A program made the translations under genes and the position numbers. From positions 639,585 to 703,584 of the forward strand of contig NZ_CP029256.1 of assembly GCF_003628755.1 (NCBI RefSeq): a DNA stretch of 64,000 nucleotides, given 5' to 3'. Under the pieces are notes generated by a model, which had not been told where the DNA came from, searched no databases, and saw only the letters and a list, made by a program, of their open reading frames with translations. Numbering within the stretch: position 1 is the first letter of the stretch; each line of letters begins with the position of its first letter. The stretch comes from Christensenella minuta (GTDB lineage: Bacteria; Bacillota; Clostridia; Christensenellales; Christensenellaceae). Below are positions 44,577-53,718 of this stretch, piece after piece.

Positions 44577-46310
44577 ATGGGAATGAAAAGAATTATGCTT
44601 GGGAATGAGGCGTACGCGCAAGGAGCGTATGAGGCGGGGGTAAATGTCGTCTCCTCCTATCCGGGAACGCCGAGTACGGAAGTTACTGAAAATATCGTAA
44701 AACATGACGAAGTGTATGCCGAATGGGCACCAAATGAAAAGGTTGCTCTTGAAGTTGCCGCTGGTGCGAGCTATGGCGGCGCGCGGGCGCTTTGCTGCAT
44801 GAAGCATGTAGGACTGAACGTGGCGGCAGACCCCCTTTTCACCGCATCGTACACGGGTGTAAACGGCGGGTTGGTGATTTTGGTCGCGGACGATCCGGGA
44901 ATGCATTCAAGCCAGAATGAACAGGATTCCCGTTTTTATGCGCGCAGCGCGCATGTGCCGATGCTCGAGCCGGCAGACAGCGGAGAAGCAAAAGAATTTA
45001 TAAAAGCGGCCTTCGGGCTGAGCGAGCGTTTCGACACGCCCGTGCTGGTGCGCTCCAACACAAGGATTTCACATTCCCGTGGAATTGTTGAGGTGGAGGA
45101 ACGCCGGGAGGTTCCGCTTAAGGAATATCAAAAGGATATCAAAAAATATGTTATGATGCCTGGTATGGCGAAGGGACGGCATATTATTGTTGAGCAGCGT
45201 ATGAAGGACATTGCGGAATATGCGGAGACAGCAGACCTTAACCGGGCGGAATATGCCGACGCGGAGATCGGCATCATTACCAGCGGGACGTGTTATAACT
45301 ATGTGAAGGAGGCAATGCCAAACGCCAGCATTCTGAAACTCGGCATGGTGTATCCGCTGCCCCAAAAGAAGATACGGGAATTTGCTTCCAAGGTAAAGAC
45401 GTTATACGTGATCGAGGAATTGGAGCCCTTTTTTGAAAATCAGATTAGGGCTATGGGAATCGAGGTAAAGGGAAAAGAGCTTTTCACGGTGCAGGGGGAA
45501 TATTCCACGCGTATGATCCGGGAAAGGTTGTGCGGCGAGCATTGCCGGACGGTAGAAGTCGGCGCTCTGCCCCAGCGGCCGCCGGTGCTCTGCCCGGGCT
45601 GCCCCCACAGGGCTGTTTATTACATGTTCAACAAATTGAAATTGACCGCGATGGGAGATATTGGGTGCTATACGCTTGGCGCGGGCGCCCCGTTGTCCGC
45701 AATCGATACGACGCTATGCATGGGTGCTTCCATCGGGATGGCGCATGGAATGGAAAAGGCGCGCGGGAAGGAGTTCGCACGCAAGCTTGTCAGTGTAATC
45801 GGCGATAGCACCTTCATGCATTCCGGTATTACCGGCCTTATCAACATGGTTTATAACGGTGCAACCTCGACCGTGCTGATTCTGGATAATTCAACGACGG
45901 GCATGACGGGACACCAGGATCATCCGGCAACAGGGAAAACCGCAAAGGGTGATCCGGCTCCTGCGGTAGATATTCCGAAACTCGTGGAAACGTTGGGAGT
46001 GAAATATGTGCGCGTCGTCGATCCGTTCGACCTCCCGGCACTTGAGGCGGCGCTGAGGGAGGAAACGGAACGCGAAGAAGTTTCCGTCATTATTACGAAG
46101 CGCCCATGCGTATTGATCGATAAGAATTCAATCAAAGGGACGCTTACCGTTACCGACGCGTGCCGTAATTGCGGAGCGTGCATGAAGCTTGGATGTCCGG
46201 CCCTTGTAAAAGGCGGCAGCGCAGTGCGGATCGATGCATCGTTGTGTATCGGATGTGGATTGTGTGCGGACGTTTGCCCGTTCCATGCGATTGAAGGAGG
46301 GTGTGAATGA
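44577..46310 (+). CDS. iorA: Indolepyruvate ferredoxin oxidoreductase alpha subunit
   Basis: A 577-residue thiamine-diphosphate enzyme subunit that decarboxylates aryl pyruvates, reducing ferredoxin. It has an N-terminal pyrimidine-binding region (SSYPGTPSTEVTE), a TPP-binding region (GDIGCYTLG, VIGDSTFMHSG, LDNSTTGMTGHQDHP), and a C-terminal double [4Fe-4S] domain (CRNCGACMKLGCP and CIGCGLCADVCPFHAI). It overlaps iorB (ATGA). It is probably co-transcribed with paaK, 59 bp upstream. Confidence 0.96.
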   Translation: MGMKRIMLGNEAYAQGAYEAGVNVVSSYPGTPSTEVTENIVKHDEVYAEWAPNEKVALEVAAGASYGGARALCCMKHVGLNVAADPLFTASYTGVNGGLVILVADDPGMHSSQNEQDSRFYARSAHVPMLEPADSGEAKEFIKAAFGLSERFDTPVLVRSNTRISHSRGIVEVEERREVPLKEYQKDIKKYVMMPGMAKGRHIIVEQRMKDIAEYAETADLNRAEYADAEIGIITSGTCYNYVKEAMPNASILKLGMVYPLPQKKIREFASKVKTLYVIEELEPFFENQIRAMGIEVKGKELFTVQGEYSTRMIRERLCGEHCRTVEVGALPQRPPVLCPGCPHRAVYYMFNKLKLTAMGDIGCYTLGAGAPLSAIDTTLCMGASIGMAHGMEKARGKEFARKLVSVIGDSTFMHSGITGLINMVYNGATSTVLILDNSTTGMTGHQDHPATGKTAKGDPAPAVDIPKLVETLGVKYVRVVDPFDLPALEAALREETEREEVSVIITKRPCVLIDKNSIKGTLTVTDACRNCGACMKLGCPALVKGGSAVRIDASLCIGCGLCADVCPFHAIEGGCE

Positions 46311-46885
46311 AAAGTATATTGATAGCCGGAGTCGGCGGCCAGGGTACGCTGCTCGCGAGTATGGTATTCGGGCAAATCGCCCTGAAGATGGGATATGACG
46401 TTAAACTTTCCGAAGTACATGGTATGGCGCAGCGCGGAGGAAGCGTAGTGACCTATGTGCGCATTGGTGATAAAGGAGAAAAGGTATATTCTCCCGTCAT
46501 CGACGAGTGCGGTGCAGATATTCTTCTGGCGTTTGAGGAGTTGGAGGGCCTGCGCTGGCTTCCTTATCTGAACCCGGATGGCGGGAAGCTGTATTGCAAT
46601 TCCCAGCAGATTCTGCCGATGCCCGTAATTACCGGAGCGGCAGCCTATCCGGAAAATATCCCGGAAAAGATCAAAGAACATTTTCCGAATGCAGTTTTTG
46701 TGGACGCGTTGACGCTCGCCAATGAAGCGGGCAGTGTAAAAGCCGTCAACACCGTGCTTCTTGGCGTTCTTGCCAAGAATATGGAAATAGACAAGGAAAT
46801 CTGGAAAGAAGCGGTCCGCTGTGTGGTGAAACCGAAATTTGCGGATTTGAATGAAAAAGCATTTGAACTTGGATATGCTCTGTAA
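46307..46885 (+). CDS. iorB: Indolepyruvate ferredoxin oxidoreductase beta subunit
   Basis: A 192-residue gamma-type subunit of the 2-oxoacid:ferredoxin oxidoreductase family: GVGGQGTLLASMVFGQIA at the start, SEVHGMAQRGGSVVTYVRIG, and VDALTLANEAGS. It pairs with IorA. Confidence 0.95.
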   Translation: MKSILIAGVGGQGTLLASMVFGQIALKMGYDVKLSEVHGMAQRGGSVVTYVRIGDKGEKVYSPVIDECGADILLAFEELEGLRWLPYLNPDGGKLYCNSQQILPMPVITGAAAYPENIPEKIKEHFPNAVFVDALTLANEAGSVKAVNTVLLGVLAKNMEIDKEIWKEAVRCVVKPKFADLNEKAFELGYAL

Positions 46886-46931
46886 TATACCGGAAGAGAA
46901 TCTGTGCAGAAACGCTGAGGGAGGAAAGAAG

Positions 46932-47363
46932 ATGTTGATAAAACAGATATCGGCTTTTGTTGAGAATAAAAAGGGAAGATTGTATAGCCTGACGCAAACG
47001 CTGGCCGACCATAACATTGACCTGAAGGCGCTTTCTATTGCGGACACGTCGGAATTCGGGATACTCAGGTGCATTGTCAATGATCCGGATAAGGCGCTTG
47101 AAGTCTTGCGCGAGGAGGGCTTTACGGCTTCAATGACACCGGTGCTCGGGATTGAAGTGGAAGATACGCCCGGCGGCCTTGCGCAGGTGTTGAAGGTTTT
47201 GCATGAAAATGAGATCAGTGTGGAGTACCTTTATTCCTTTGTCGGAACGAGGAGTGAAAACGCGATTGTCATTTTTCATGTAAAAGAGACGGAAAAAGCA
47301 TTTGAAATCTTGCAAAATGCGGGCTTGAAAATGCTGACAGGTGAAATGATTTATAATATTTAA
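46932..47363 (+). CDS. Tandem ACT-domain protein
   Basis: A 143-residue protein of two ACT domains (about 1-70 and 71-143) with IKQISAFVENKKGRL and VEDTPGGLAQVLKVL. The ATG at 46932 follows GAGGGAGGAAAG. It is regularly found behind paaK-ior genes and probably senses an amino acid such as an aromatic one. It has no catalytic domain. Confidence 0.85.
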   Translation: MLIKQISAFVENKKGRLYSLTQTLADHNIDLKALSIADTSEFGILRCIVNDPDKALEVLREEGFTASMTPVLGIEVEDTPGGLAQVLKVLHENEISVEYLYSFVGTRSENAIVIFHVKETEKAFEILQNAGLKMLTGEMIYNI

Positions 47364-47374
47364 GAGGCAGAATT

Positions 47375-48517
47375 TTGTATAGAAGGACATATGCCAGAAT
47401 CCATCTCGGGAATCTGAAGCAAAATATCAGGAATGCGGCGGCAAATGTACCGGACGCATGTGGAATTGTTGCGGTTGTAAAGGCGAACGCGTATGGGCAT
47501 GGCGCGGTGGAATGCGCTCGTGCGGCAAAACAGGCGGGCGCATGCATGTTAGCGGTAGCCCTTGCGGAAGAAGCAGTGCCGCTGGAAAAGATTGGGCTTC
47601 CCATTATTATCATCGGACGTTCCAATCATGAACAACTGCGTCTCGCCCTCCGCCTCGGCTTGCAGCCGTGCGTTTTTACGCCGGATGATATTACCTTTCT
47701 CCAGGAACTATGCGCGGAGCAGGGCGGAGAGGCAAGGATCCACCTCAAATTCGATACGGGGATGTGTCGTATTGGGATACGCAGCGACAGTGAGCTTGAA
47801 AAATGTATCAGCGCCTTGAATAGCTGCAGCAATGTGAAACTGGCAGGAGTCTTTACCCATTTCGCAAACAGTGACGCAAAAAATAAAGATCATGCGATCC
47901 GGCAGCATAAGAAATTCCTGCATTATATCGGAACTTTGAGGGAGCGTGGGTTTCGGCCTGCCATCCATGCGGACAACAGCGCGGGAACGATTGATCTGCC
48001 GCAGTTTTCGCACGACATGGTTCGTTTTGGTATTTCCATGTATGGCTATTATCCTTCGGAGGAAGTGGACAAAGACGCGGTGCCACTTAGACCGGTGATG
48101 GAGGTTTTTGCTGAGGTTTCCCATATCAAAGATATCGCACGAGGGGAAAGCGTGGGCTATGGAAGCACTTTTACCGCACAGCATACGACAAGAGTCGCAA
48201 CCGTTCAGATTGGCTATGGAGACGGCTATAACAGATTGCTTTCTAACAAAGGGAAAATGATTGTAACAACGGATTGCGGTTCATTTTACGCTCCCATCAT
48301 TGGACGCGTTTGTATGGATCAGACCATGATCGATGTGACGGATGTTGGGGGAGTGGTGCAGGCGGGCGACCTCGTAACTGTGCTGGGAAGAAAGGGAGAC
48401 AAGCTGATTTCAGCGGATGATATTGCAAAACTCTGCGGGACCATCAGCTATGAAGTCCTTCTTGATTTCAACGAACGGGTGCCGCGGATTTATTTGGACG
48501 ATACAACCGGGGTCTAG
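47375..48517 (+). CDS. alr: Alanine racemase
   Basis: A 380-residue PLP enzyme making D-alanine for peptidoglycan. The PLP lysine lies in VVAVVKANAYGHGA (about residue 36), HLKFDTGMCRIG and FTHFANSD are typical, and the catalytic tyrosine lies in SVGYGSTFTA. TTG start after AAGAGGCAG. It is first in a run with folate cyclo-ligase, rsmD and coaD. Confidence 0.95.
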   Translation: MYRRTYARIHLGNLKQNIRNAAANVPDACGIVAVVKANAYGHGAVECARAAKQAGACMLAVALAEEAVPLEKIGLPIIIIGRSNHEQLRLALRLGLQPCVFTPDDITFLQELCAEQGGEARIHLKFDTGMCRIGIRSDSELEKCISALNSCSNVKLAGVFTHFANSDAKNKDHAIRQHKKFLHYIGTLRERGFRPAIHADNSAGTIDLPQFSHDMVRFGISMYGYYPSEEVDKDAVPLRPVMEVFAEVSHIKDIARGESVGYGSTFTAQHTTRVATVQIGYGDGYNRLLSNKGKMIVTTDCGSFYAPIIGRVCMDQTMIDVTDVGGVVQAGDLVTVLGRKGDKLISADDIAKLCGTISYEVLLDFNERVPRIYLDDTTGV

Positions 48518-48533
48518 CCGGTAGGGAGAAAAA

Positions 48534-49085
48534 ATGACAAAGCAGGAAATACGCGAAAAAATACTCAGTATGCGGAGAGGTCTTACCTCGAAATATATTG
48601 ACGACGAATCTGCAAAAATATATGAATTGCTTACGGAAAGCGGGATATTCGAGGGTGCCGGCACCGTGCTTTCCTACAGCGATTTTGATAACGAAGTAAA
48701 GACGGCAATGCTCACGGGCTGGCTTATGTTTCGCGGGATGCGGCTGTATCTTCCGTGTGTGCGGAAAAAGGAAATGTTTGCGGCCGATATTAAGAGTGCG
48801 GGGCTTGAACTGAGCAAATTTGGAATTGCCCAGCCGAAGTTTGGAGAAGCCTCTTTTTTGGAACCGGAAAAAATAGACGTTGTGATCGTACCGGGTATCG
48901 CTTTTGACCGGAATGGCCACCGGATCGGATTTGGTTGCGGATATTACGACGATTTCCTGAAACGGGCTAGGCAGGCTAAAAAGATCGCCCTTGCCTATGA
49001 TTTTCAAATCGTAGATTTTATTCCCGCCGAAACGCATGACGTTCGGGTGGATGTGATCGTTACACCGGACGGAATCATTCGATGA
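48534..49085 (+). CDS. 5-formyltetrahydrofolate cyclo-ligase
   Basis: A 183-residue enzyme converting 5-formyl-THF to 5,10-methenyl-THF using ATP. The signature GIAFDRNGHRIGFGCGYYDDFL-type stretch is present (here split as PGIAFDRNGHRIG and FGCGYYDDFL). It overlaps rsmD by 4 bp. Confidence 0.92.
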   Translation: MTKQEIREKILSMRRGLTSKYIDDESAKIYELLTESGIFEGAGTVLSYSDFDNEVKTAMLTGWLMFRGMRLYLPCVRKKEMFAADIKSAGLELSKFGIAQPKFGEASFLEPEKIDVVIVPGIAFDRNGHRIGFGCGYYDDFLKRARQAKKIALAYDFQIVDFIPAETHDVRVDVIVTPDGIIR

Positions 49086-49630
49086 GAATTATTGCGGGCG
49101 AAAGACGCGGCCTGAAACTGATGACGCAGGAAGGACTTGATACGCGGCCGACACTTGACCGGGTCAGGGAAGCTATGTTCGGACGGATCCAGTTTGAAAT
49201 CAGGGGAAAATGCGTGCTGGACCTATTTGCGGGCAGCGGCGCGCTTGGCCTTGAAGCCCTTTCGCGCGGAGCGCGGGAGGCGGTGTTTGTCGATTGCAAC
49301 GATGGCGCGGAGCGGGCGATCCAGCATAATATTTCTGCGGCGGCAATGGAAGACCGTGCGGTATTTATTAAAAATGAGTACGGGAACGCTATGAAACTAT
49401 TTCAAAATAAAAAGAAGTTTGATATAGTATTTATAGACCCGCCGTATACCAGCGGTTTTTACAAACCGGCAATGGAGGGCCTTGTGGAATACGGTTTGCT
49501 CTCCAACGGTGCGATCATTGTGGCGGAAAGCAACGCTCCGCTGGAAATTGAATTTGCGGGATATATGGTGGAAAAACAAAAAAAATACGGAAAAACATTT
49601 TTAAATTTTTTCCGGTGGAAAGAGGGATAA
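49082..49630 (+). CDS. rsmD: 16S rRNA (guanine(966)-N(2))-methyltransferase
   Basis: A 182-residue SAM-dependent methyltransferase with AGERRGLKL at the N-terminus, motif I DLFAGSGALGLEALSRGA and the catalytic DPPY in IVFIDPPYTSG. Directly followed by coaD, the usual order. Confidence 0.94.
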   Translation: MRIIAGERRGLKLMTQEGLDTRPTLDRVREAMFGRIQFEIRGKCVLDLFAGSGALGLEALSRGAREAVFVDCNDGAERAIQHNISAAAMEDRAVFIKNEYGNAMKLFQNKKKFDIVFIDPPYTSGFYKPAMEGLVEYGLLSNGAIIVAESNAPLEIEFAGYMVEKQKKYGKTFLNFFRWKEG

Positions 49631-50110
49631 ATGAAAGCTTGCATATATCCGGGCAGCTTCGATCCGATTACCAAAGGCCATATGGATATTATCGGCCGTG
49701 CGCGTAATCTTTTTCCGAAAGTATTTGTGGGAGTATTGAATAATCCGGCGAAGAGGAATCTCTTTTCGGTGGATAAGAGGATAGAGATGATACGGCGCGC
49801 AGCCGCCGGGATGGATGGCGTTGAAGTAGTGGCTTTTGACGGACTGCTTGTGGAATTGATGAAAAAACTCGACTGCCGCATCATTATTCGCGGCCTTCGG
49901 ACGGGGACCGACCTTGAGCTGGAACAGCAGCTTTCCGTTATCAATGGGAAATTGCTTCCAGGCGCGGAGACAGTTGCGCTTCTTTCCAAACCGGAAACCT
50001 ATTTTATCAGTTCGAGCGCAGTGCGGGAATTAATTGAGTTTCGTGCAGACATATCCGATTATGTTCCGAAAGAAGTGGCTGATATGATAAACGGAGGGAA
50101 TGCAAAATGA
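49631..50110 (+). CDS. coaD: Pantetheine-phosphate adenylyltransferase
   Basis: A 159-residue nucleotidyltransferase of CoA synthesis: YPGSFDPITKGHMDII with the TxGH motif, the conserved RGLRTGTDLELE and the C-terminal ISSSAVREL. It starts immediately after the rsmD stop. Confidence 0.96.
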   Translation: MKACIYPGSFDPITKGHMDIIGRARNLFPKVFVGVLNNPAKRNLFSVDKRIEMIRRAAAGMDGVEVVAFDGLLVELMKKLDCRIIIRGLRTGTDLELEQQLSVINGKLLPGAETVALLSKPETYFISSSAVRELIEFRADISDYVPKEVADMINGGNAK

Positions 50111-50577
50111 AAGTCTTTGATTTGCTGGATGAGATCATTGAAGAAGTAGACAATAGCCGAAAATCCCTGTTTGGAAATAAAAAGACCATCGACGTAGAAT
50201 TTGTTCTGGAAATACTGGAAGAGATCAAGGCGGCGTTGCCTGAAGAAATCGTCTATGCGCAGGAGGTTTTGGATCATAAGCGTGAGATCATTGATTCGGC
50301 GCAGGGCAAGGCAAAGAACATATTGGACGGAGTCGACAACAGGCTGTCCGAATTGGTAGAGGAGCACAAGGTGACGCAGCTTGCCTATGAAAAAGCCAAC
50401 CGAGTCATCGACGCGGCGCAGAAGCAGGCATATGAGATCCGTGTGAATGCAAACGATTATGCGGTGAATGTCCTTGAAGACCTGTCTTCCTATATGAAGG
50501 AGTATATGGATATTATAAAAGAAAACCAGTCCAACTTTATCAACAAAAAGAACAAAGACCAGGCTGAATTTGAATAA
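50107..50577 (+). CDS. Coiled-coil protein of unknown function linked to coaD
   Basis: A 156-residue highly charged, almost fully alpha-helical protein with heptad-like stretches over about residues 40-145. No catalytic motif. Similar coaD-linked proteins in Clostridia are often misnamed ATPase or V-ATPase subunit H. It overlaps coaD by 4 bp, so production is coupled. It may be a scaffold, but no function can be assigned. Confidence 0.7.
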   Translation: MKVFDLLDEIIEEVDNSRKSLFGNKKTIDVEFVLEILEEIKAALPEEIVYAQEVLDHKREIIDSAQGKAKNILDGVDNRLSELVEEHKVTQLAYEKANRVIDAAQKQAYEIRVNANDYAVNVLEDLSSYMKEYMDIIKENQSNFINKKNKDQAEFE

Positions 50578-50588
50578 AAGGTTTAAAG

Positions 50589-50632
50589 AAAAATCTTTAT
50601 GCTATTGGATAATGATATAAAGATTTTTTTTG
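50589..50632 (+). terminator. Terminator of the alr-coaD operon
   Basis: AAAAATCTTTAT (50589-50600) and ATAAAGATTTTT (50617-50628), with eight T's. Confidence 0.75.
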
Positions 50633-50644
50633 TAGGAGAAATAT

Positions 50645-51424
50645 ATGGCCAGAATAAAAAAAATGGGGCTTGCACTCGGGGGTGGTTCCGCTCGTGGATT
50701 TGCACATATTGGCGTGCTTCGGGTCCTGATTGAAAATAAAATTCCAATCCATTCGATTGCCGGCTGCAGTATGGGTTCGCTGATCGGAGGAATCTATGCT
50801 TCGGAAGCCAATCTTGAGACACTGGAAAATCTTGCGGTGGTATTTGATTTTAAAAAATATTTTGACCTGACCCTGTCTTCCAAGGGGTACGTGAAAGGCA
50901 GCAGGGTTCAGGAGCTTATCAAGCTGATGACGAAAAACATTATGATCGAGAAATCAAAAATCCCGTTCTGCTGTATTGCGACGTGCCTGCGTAATGCCAC
51001 CCTGAAAAGATTCACGGAAGGGCCGGTCCATGAAGCCGTCCGTGCGAGTATTTCTATCCCGGGGATGTTTACCCCGCATGTGATCGACGGAGTTTCTTAT
51101 GTGGACGGCGGCGTGATCGACCGCACCGCGATTGGCGCGGCGTGGGCGATGGAACCCGACGTGGTGGTCGCGGTGGACGTCGGATACCGGGGAGAAGAAA
51201 TTACACCGCCCAAAAGTATGATTGGACTTGCACAGGCCTCTTTTTCTGTCGCAGACTGGTATCTTGCGCAAACAAACCTTCCAAAAGCAAGTCTGTGCAT
51301 TTTTCCCGACGTCAGCGGGATTGACGGCAGCCAATATAAGGACATCCAAAATATTATTACGCGCGGGGAAGAGGCGGCGCGTATAGTGCTTCCGGAACTC
51401 AAGGAGTTGGTTGGGCTCAAATAA
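50645..51424 (+). CDS. Patatin-like phospholipase (RssA/YlbK family)
   Basis: A 259-residue serine acyl hydrolase with Ser-Asp dyad: oxyanion hole GGGSARGFAHIGVL, nucleophile in GCSMGS, aspartate in YVDGGVIDR. Probably cytosolic and acting on phospholipid-like substrates. It converges with tmcAL, the stop codons overlapping by 8 bp. Confidence 0.88.
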   Translation: MARIKKMGLALGGGSARGFAHIGVLRVLIENKIPIHSIAGCSMGSLIGGIYASEANLETLENLAVVFDFKKYFDLTLSSKGYVKGSRVQELIKLMTKNIMIEKSKIPFCCIATCLRNATLKRFTEGPVHEAVRASISIPGMFTPHVIDGVSYVDGGVIDRTAIGAAWAMEPDVVVAVDVGYRGEEITPPKSMIGLAQASFSVADWYLAQTNLPKASLCIFPDVSGIDGSQYKDIQNIITRGEEAARIVLPELKELVGLK

Positions 51425-52592
51425 TAAGGAGCCTTTGTGTAAAATCGCGCTTTCCCGGCGCGATTTTTTTTGTGAGCAGGGAATAGATATCCGTTGCCAG
51501 AATATCCATATCCAGCAGCGGGCTTTCCGGAAACTCAGAGGCTTTAGTCACAATAGGAACAGCAGATTCCGCCGCAAGGCGGGAAAGCAGTCCGAGGGCA
51601 TCCCTGCGGACCCCAAGAACGCGTGCATAGAGCGGAGAGCCTGTCAGCATGTACATTTGTTCTCGGGTAATGCCGAAGAGGCAGTAAAGTAAAATGCGCT
51701 GGATACGGGAGCGGGGATAACGCTTGCTGGCGATAGCCGTCACCAAATCCTCATAGCCTTGCGCTTTTTTCGCGGCCTCGCAGATGCGGTATTCCAATCC
51801 TTCGGCTACGCCATAGATATTGCCGATTTTGGCAGTATCCCTGCGGCGGAGTTGAAACATAAGAAGAGGAAAAAGGGCCTCTCCAAATACGGGGTCTATA
51901 CTTGGAACAGCTTCCGCATTGGGAATATAACGGAGGTACGAAGCGTCTCCTTTCTTGATTGCGGCACGAATGGCCCGCGCGCTTGCATAACCGGGCGTGA
52001 GGACGGATTCTGAGTATCCGCCGCCCAGGCGTTCGATAGGCAGAGGCCGGAGCGCGCTTCCCCGCCGAATTATTGCTTTCAGATATTCGATCGCCAGGAT
52101 ATTGTTCGGCTGCTGCCACGTAGCGGCATCGGTCGCGGGAAGACAAGCGGTGAGCGCTTGTGCGCGTGCAACAGGAAAAGACAGGCCGGCTCCAAGACCT
52201 GTTTTTAATGCGGCCTGAAAACCGTTCGGCTCAGCGGAAAGCAGCGACGCTGCCTGTGACAACGCGGCAAGATCAGTGGTTTCCACGCCAAAAGAAAGGG
52301 CATCTACACAATTGAGCGCATCGAGAATTGCGACGCCGCCTTCGGCAAACCCCTCCGCGCTTTGAGTCGCATAAGCGAAAGGGAGTTCCAGCACAAGGCT
52401 TGCCCCACCCAAAAGTGCCGCGCGCGTCCGTACCCATTTATCCCAGACCGCAGGTTCGCCGCGTTGTGTAAAATTCCCGCTCATCACACAAATAATGTGA
52501 TCTGCGCCGTGCTTTTCACACGTCCTTCGGATATGATACTCATGCCCGGTATGAAAGGGATTGTATTCGGAGATGATTCCGGCGATTTTCAT
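51417..52592 (-). CDS. tmcAL: tRNA(Met) cytidine acetate ligase
   Basis: A 391-residue HIGH-type nucleotidyltransferase (formerly YlbM/DUF795) that acetylates the wobble cytidine of elongator tRNA-Met using acetate and ATP. Motifs: IISEYNPFHTGHEYH, VMSGNFTQRGEPA and LELPFAYATQSAEGFA. The start at 52592 follows AAAGG. The final ~17 codons lie over a terminator hairpin. Its use of acetate fits the neighbouring acetate-forming pta-ackA. Confidence 0.93.
   Translation of the reverse strand: MKIAGIISEYNPFHTGHEYHIRRTCEKHGADHIICVMSGNFTQRGEPAVWDKWVRTRAALLGGASLVLELPFAYATQSAEGFAEGGVAILDALNCVDALSFGVETTDLAALSQAASLLSAEPNGFQAALKTGLGAGLSFPVARAQALTACLPATDAATWQQPNNILAIEYLKAIIRRGSALRPLPIERLGGGYSESVLTPGYASARAIRAAIKKGDASYLRYIPNAEAVPSIDPVFGEALFPLLMFQLRRRDTAKIGNIYGVAEGLEYRICEAAKKAQGYEDLVTAIASKRYPRSRIQRILLYCLFGITREQMYMLTGSPLYARVLGVRRDALGLLSRLAAESAVPIVTKASEFPESPLLDMDILATDIYSLLTKKIAPGKRDFTQRLLII
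51441..51471 (+). terminator. Terminator of the patatin gene, embedded in the tmcAL coding region
   Basis: AAAATCGCGC (51441-51450) and GCGCGATTTT (51458-51467), followed by T's to 51471. On the minus strand the same bases encode part of the C-terminus of TmcAL. Confidence 0.85.
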
Positions 52593-52601
52593 AAAATACC
52601 T

Positions 52602-52630
52602 TTGCAAAGCGTTGTTTTTTTATATATAAT
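52602..52630 (+). promoter_or_regulatory. Promoter of pta-ackA
   Basis: TTGCAA (52602-52607), 17 bp, TATAAT (52625-52630), close behind the divergent tmcAL start. Confidence 0.78.
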
Positions 52631-52700
52631 ATATAAGTGTCATTATAACAGAGAAATCAAAAATTTAAAATTCATTTATAAAATCGTGAGGTGCAGAGAA

Positions 52701-53699
52701 ATGTCATTAATGGACAAAATCAAGGATAAGGCGAAATCGGTTAAGAAAAATATCGTTCTGCCTGAGGGAAGTGAACCGCGTACGATCGAAGCGGCGGCGA
52801 AGATCGCGGAGCAGGGGATTGCAAATGTAATTCTTTTGGGCGATGAAAAGGAAATCGAAGCGGCCAATACGAAAAAGGCCGACCTTTCCGGCACGACGAT
52901 CATCAATCCGGCTAATTCTCCGAAGCTTCAGGAATATGCCGATATGTTCTATGAAATGCGCAAGAAAAAGGGAATCACGCCCGAACAGGCGCTTGAGACC
53001 GCAAAAGACCCGCTTTATTATGCGGTTTTAATGATTAAGGCAAACGACGCAGACGGCATGGTATCGGGAGCGATTCATTCCACGGGCGATACGCTTCGTC
53101 CGGCGTTGCAGGTGATTAAGACCAAGCCGGGCGTACCGATCGTGTCGAGCTGCTTTATTATGGAGCATCCGGACAGCAAGTGGGGCCAAGACGGCGTAAT
53201 GGTATTTGCGGATTGCGCGGTCAATATCGATCCCAACGCGGAAGAACTTGCGGCAATTGCAGTTGCTTCCGCGGACTCGGCAAAAGACCTTGCCGGAATC
53301 GACGATCCCAAAATTGCGATGCTGTCATTCTCGACCAAAAACAGCGCAAAGCATGAGCATGTGGATAAAGTAATTGAAGCGACGAAGCTTGCCAAGGAAA
53401 TGGCACCCGAATTGAATATTGATGGCGAATTACAGGCGGATGCAGCGCTGATCGAGGCGGTCGGCCAGTTGAAGAGTCCGGGCAGCAAGGTTGCAGGCCA
53501 TGCAAATGTGCTGATCTTCCCGGATATCCAGGCGGGAAACATTGGCTATAAGCTCGTCCAGAGACTGGGCGGCGCGGAAGCGATCGGCCCGATTTGTCAG
53601 GGACTTGCGCGTCCGGTAAACGACCTTTCGCGCGGATGCAGTGTGGAAGATATCGTTTCCGTTGTGGCAATCACGGCAGTGCAGGCTCAGTCTTTCTAA
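52701..53699 (+). CDS. pta: Phosphate acetyltransferase
   Basis: A 332-residue enzyme converting acetyl-CoA and phosphate to acetyl phosphate. Motifs: [35 protein letters not shown] and SCFIMEH, plus the C-terminal [26 protein letters not shown]. The ATG at 52701 follows GAGGTG; longer frames upstream cross the promoter. Operon with ackA. Confidence 0.97.
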   Translation: MSLMDKIKDKAKSVKKNIVLPEGSEPRTIEAAAKIAEQGIANVILLGDEKEIEAANTKKADLSGTTIINPANSPKLQEYADMFYEMRKKKGITPEQALETAKDPLYYAVLMIKANDADGMVSGAIHSTGDTLRPALQVIKTKPGVPIVSSCFIMEHPDSKWGQDGVMVFADCAVNIDPNAEELAAIAVASADSAKDLAGIDDPKIAMLSFSTKNSAKHEHVDKVIEATKLAKEMAPELNIDGELQADAALIEAVGQLKSPGSKVAGHANVLIFPDIQAGNIGYKLVQRLGGAEAIGPICQGLARPVNDLSRGCSVEDIVSVVAITAVQAQSF

Positions 53700-53718
53700 T
53701 CAAAAGGGGTATAGGAAA

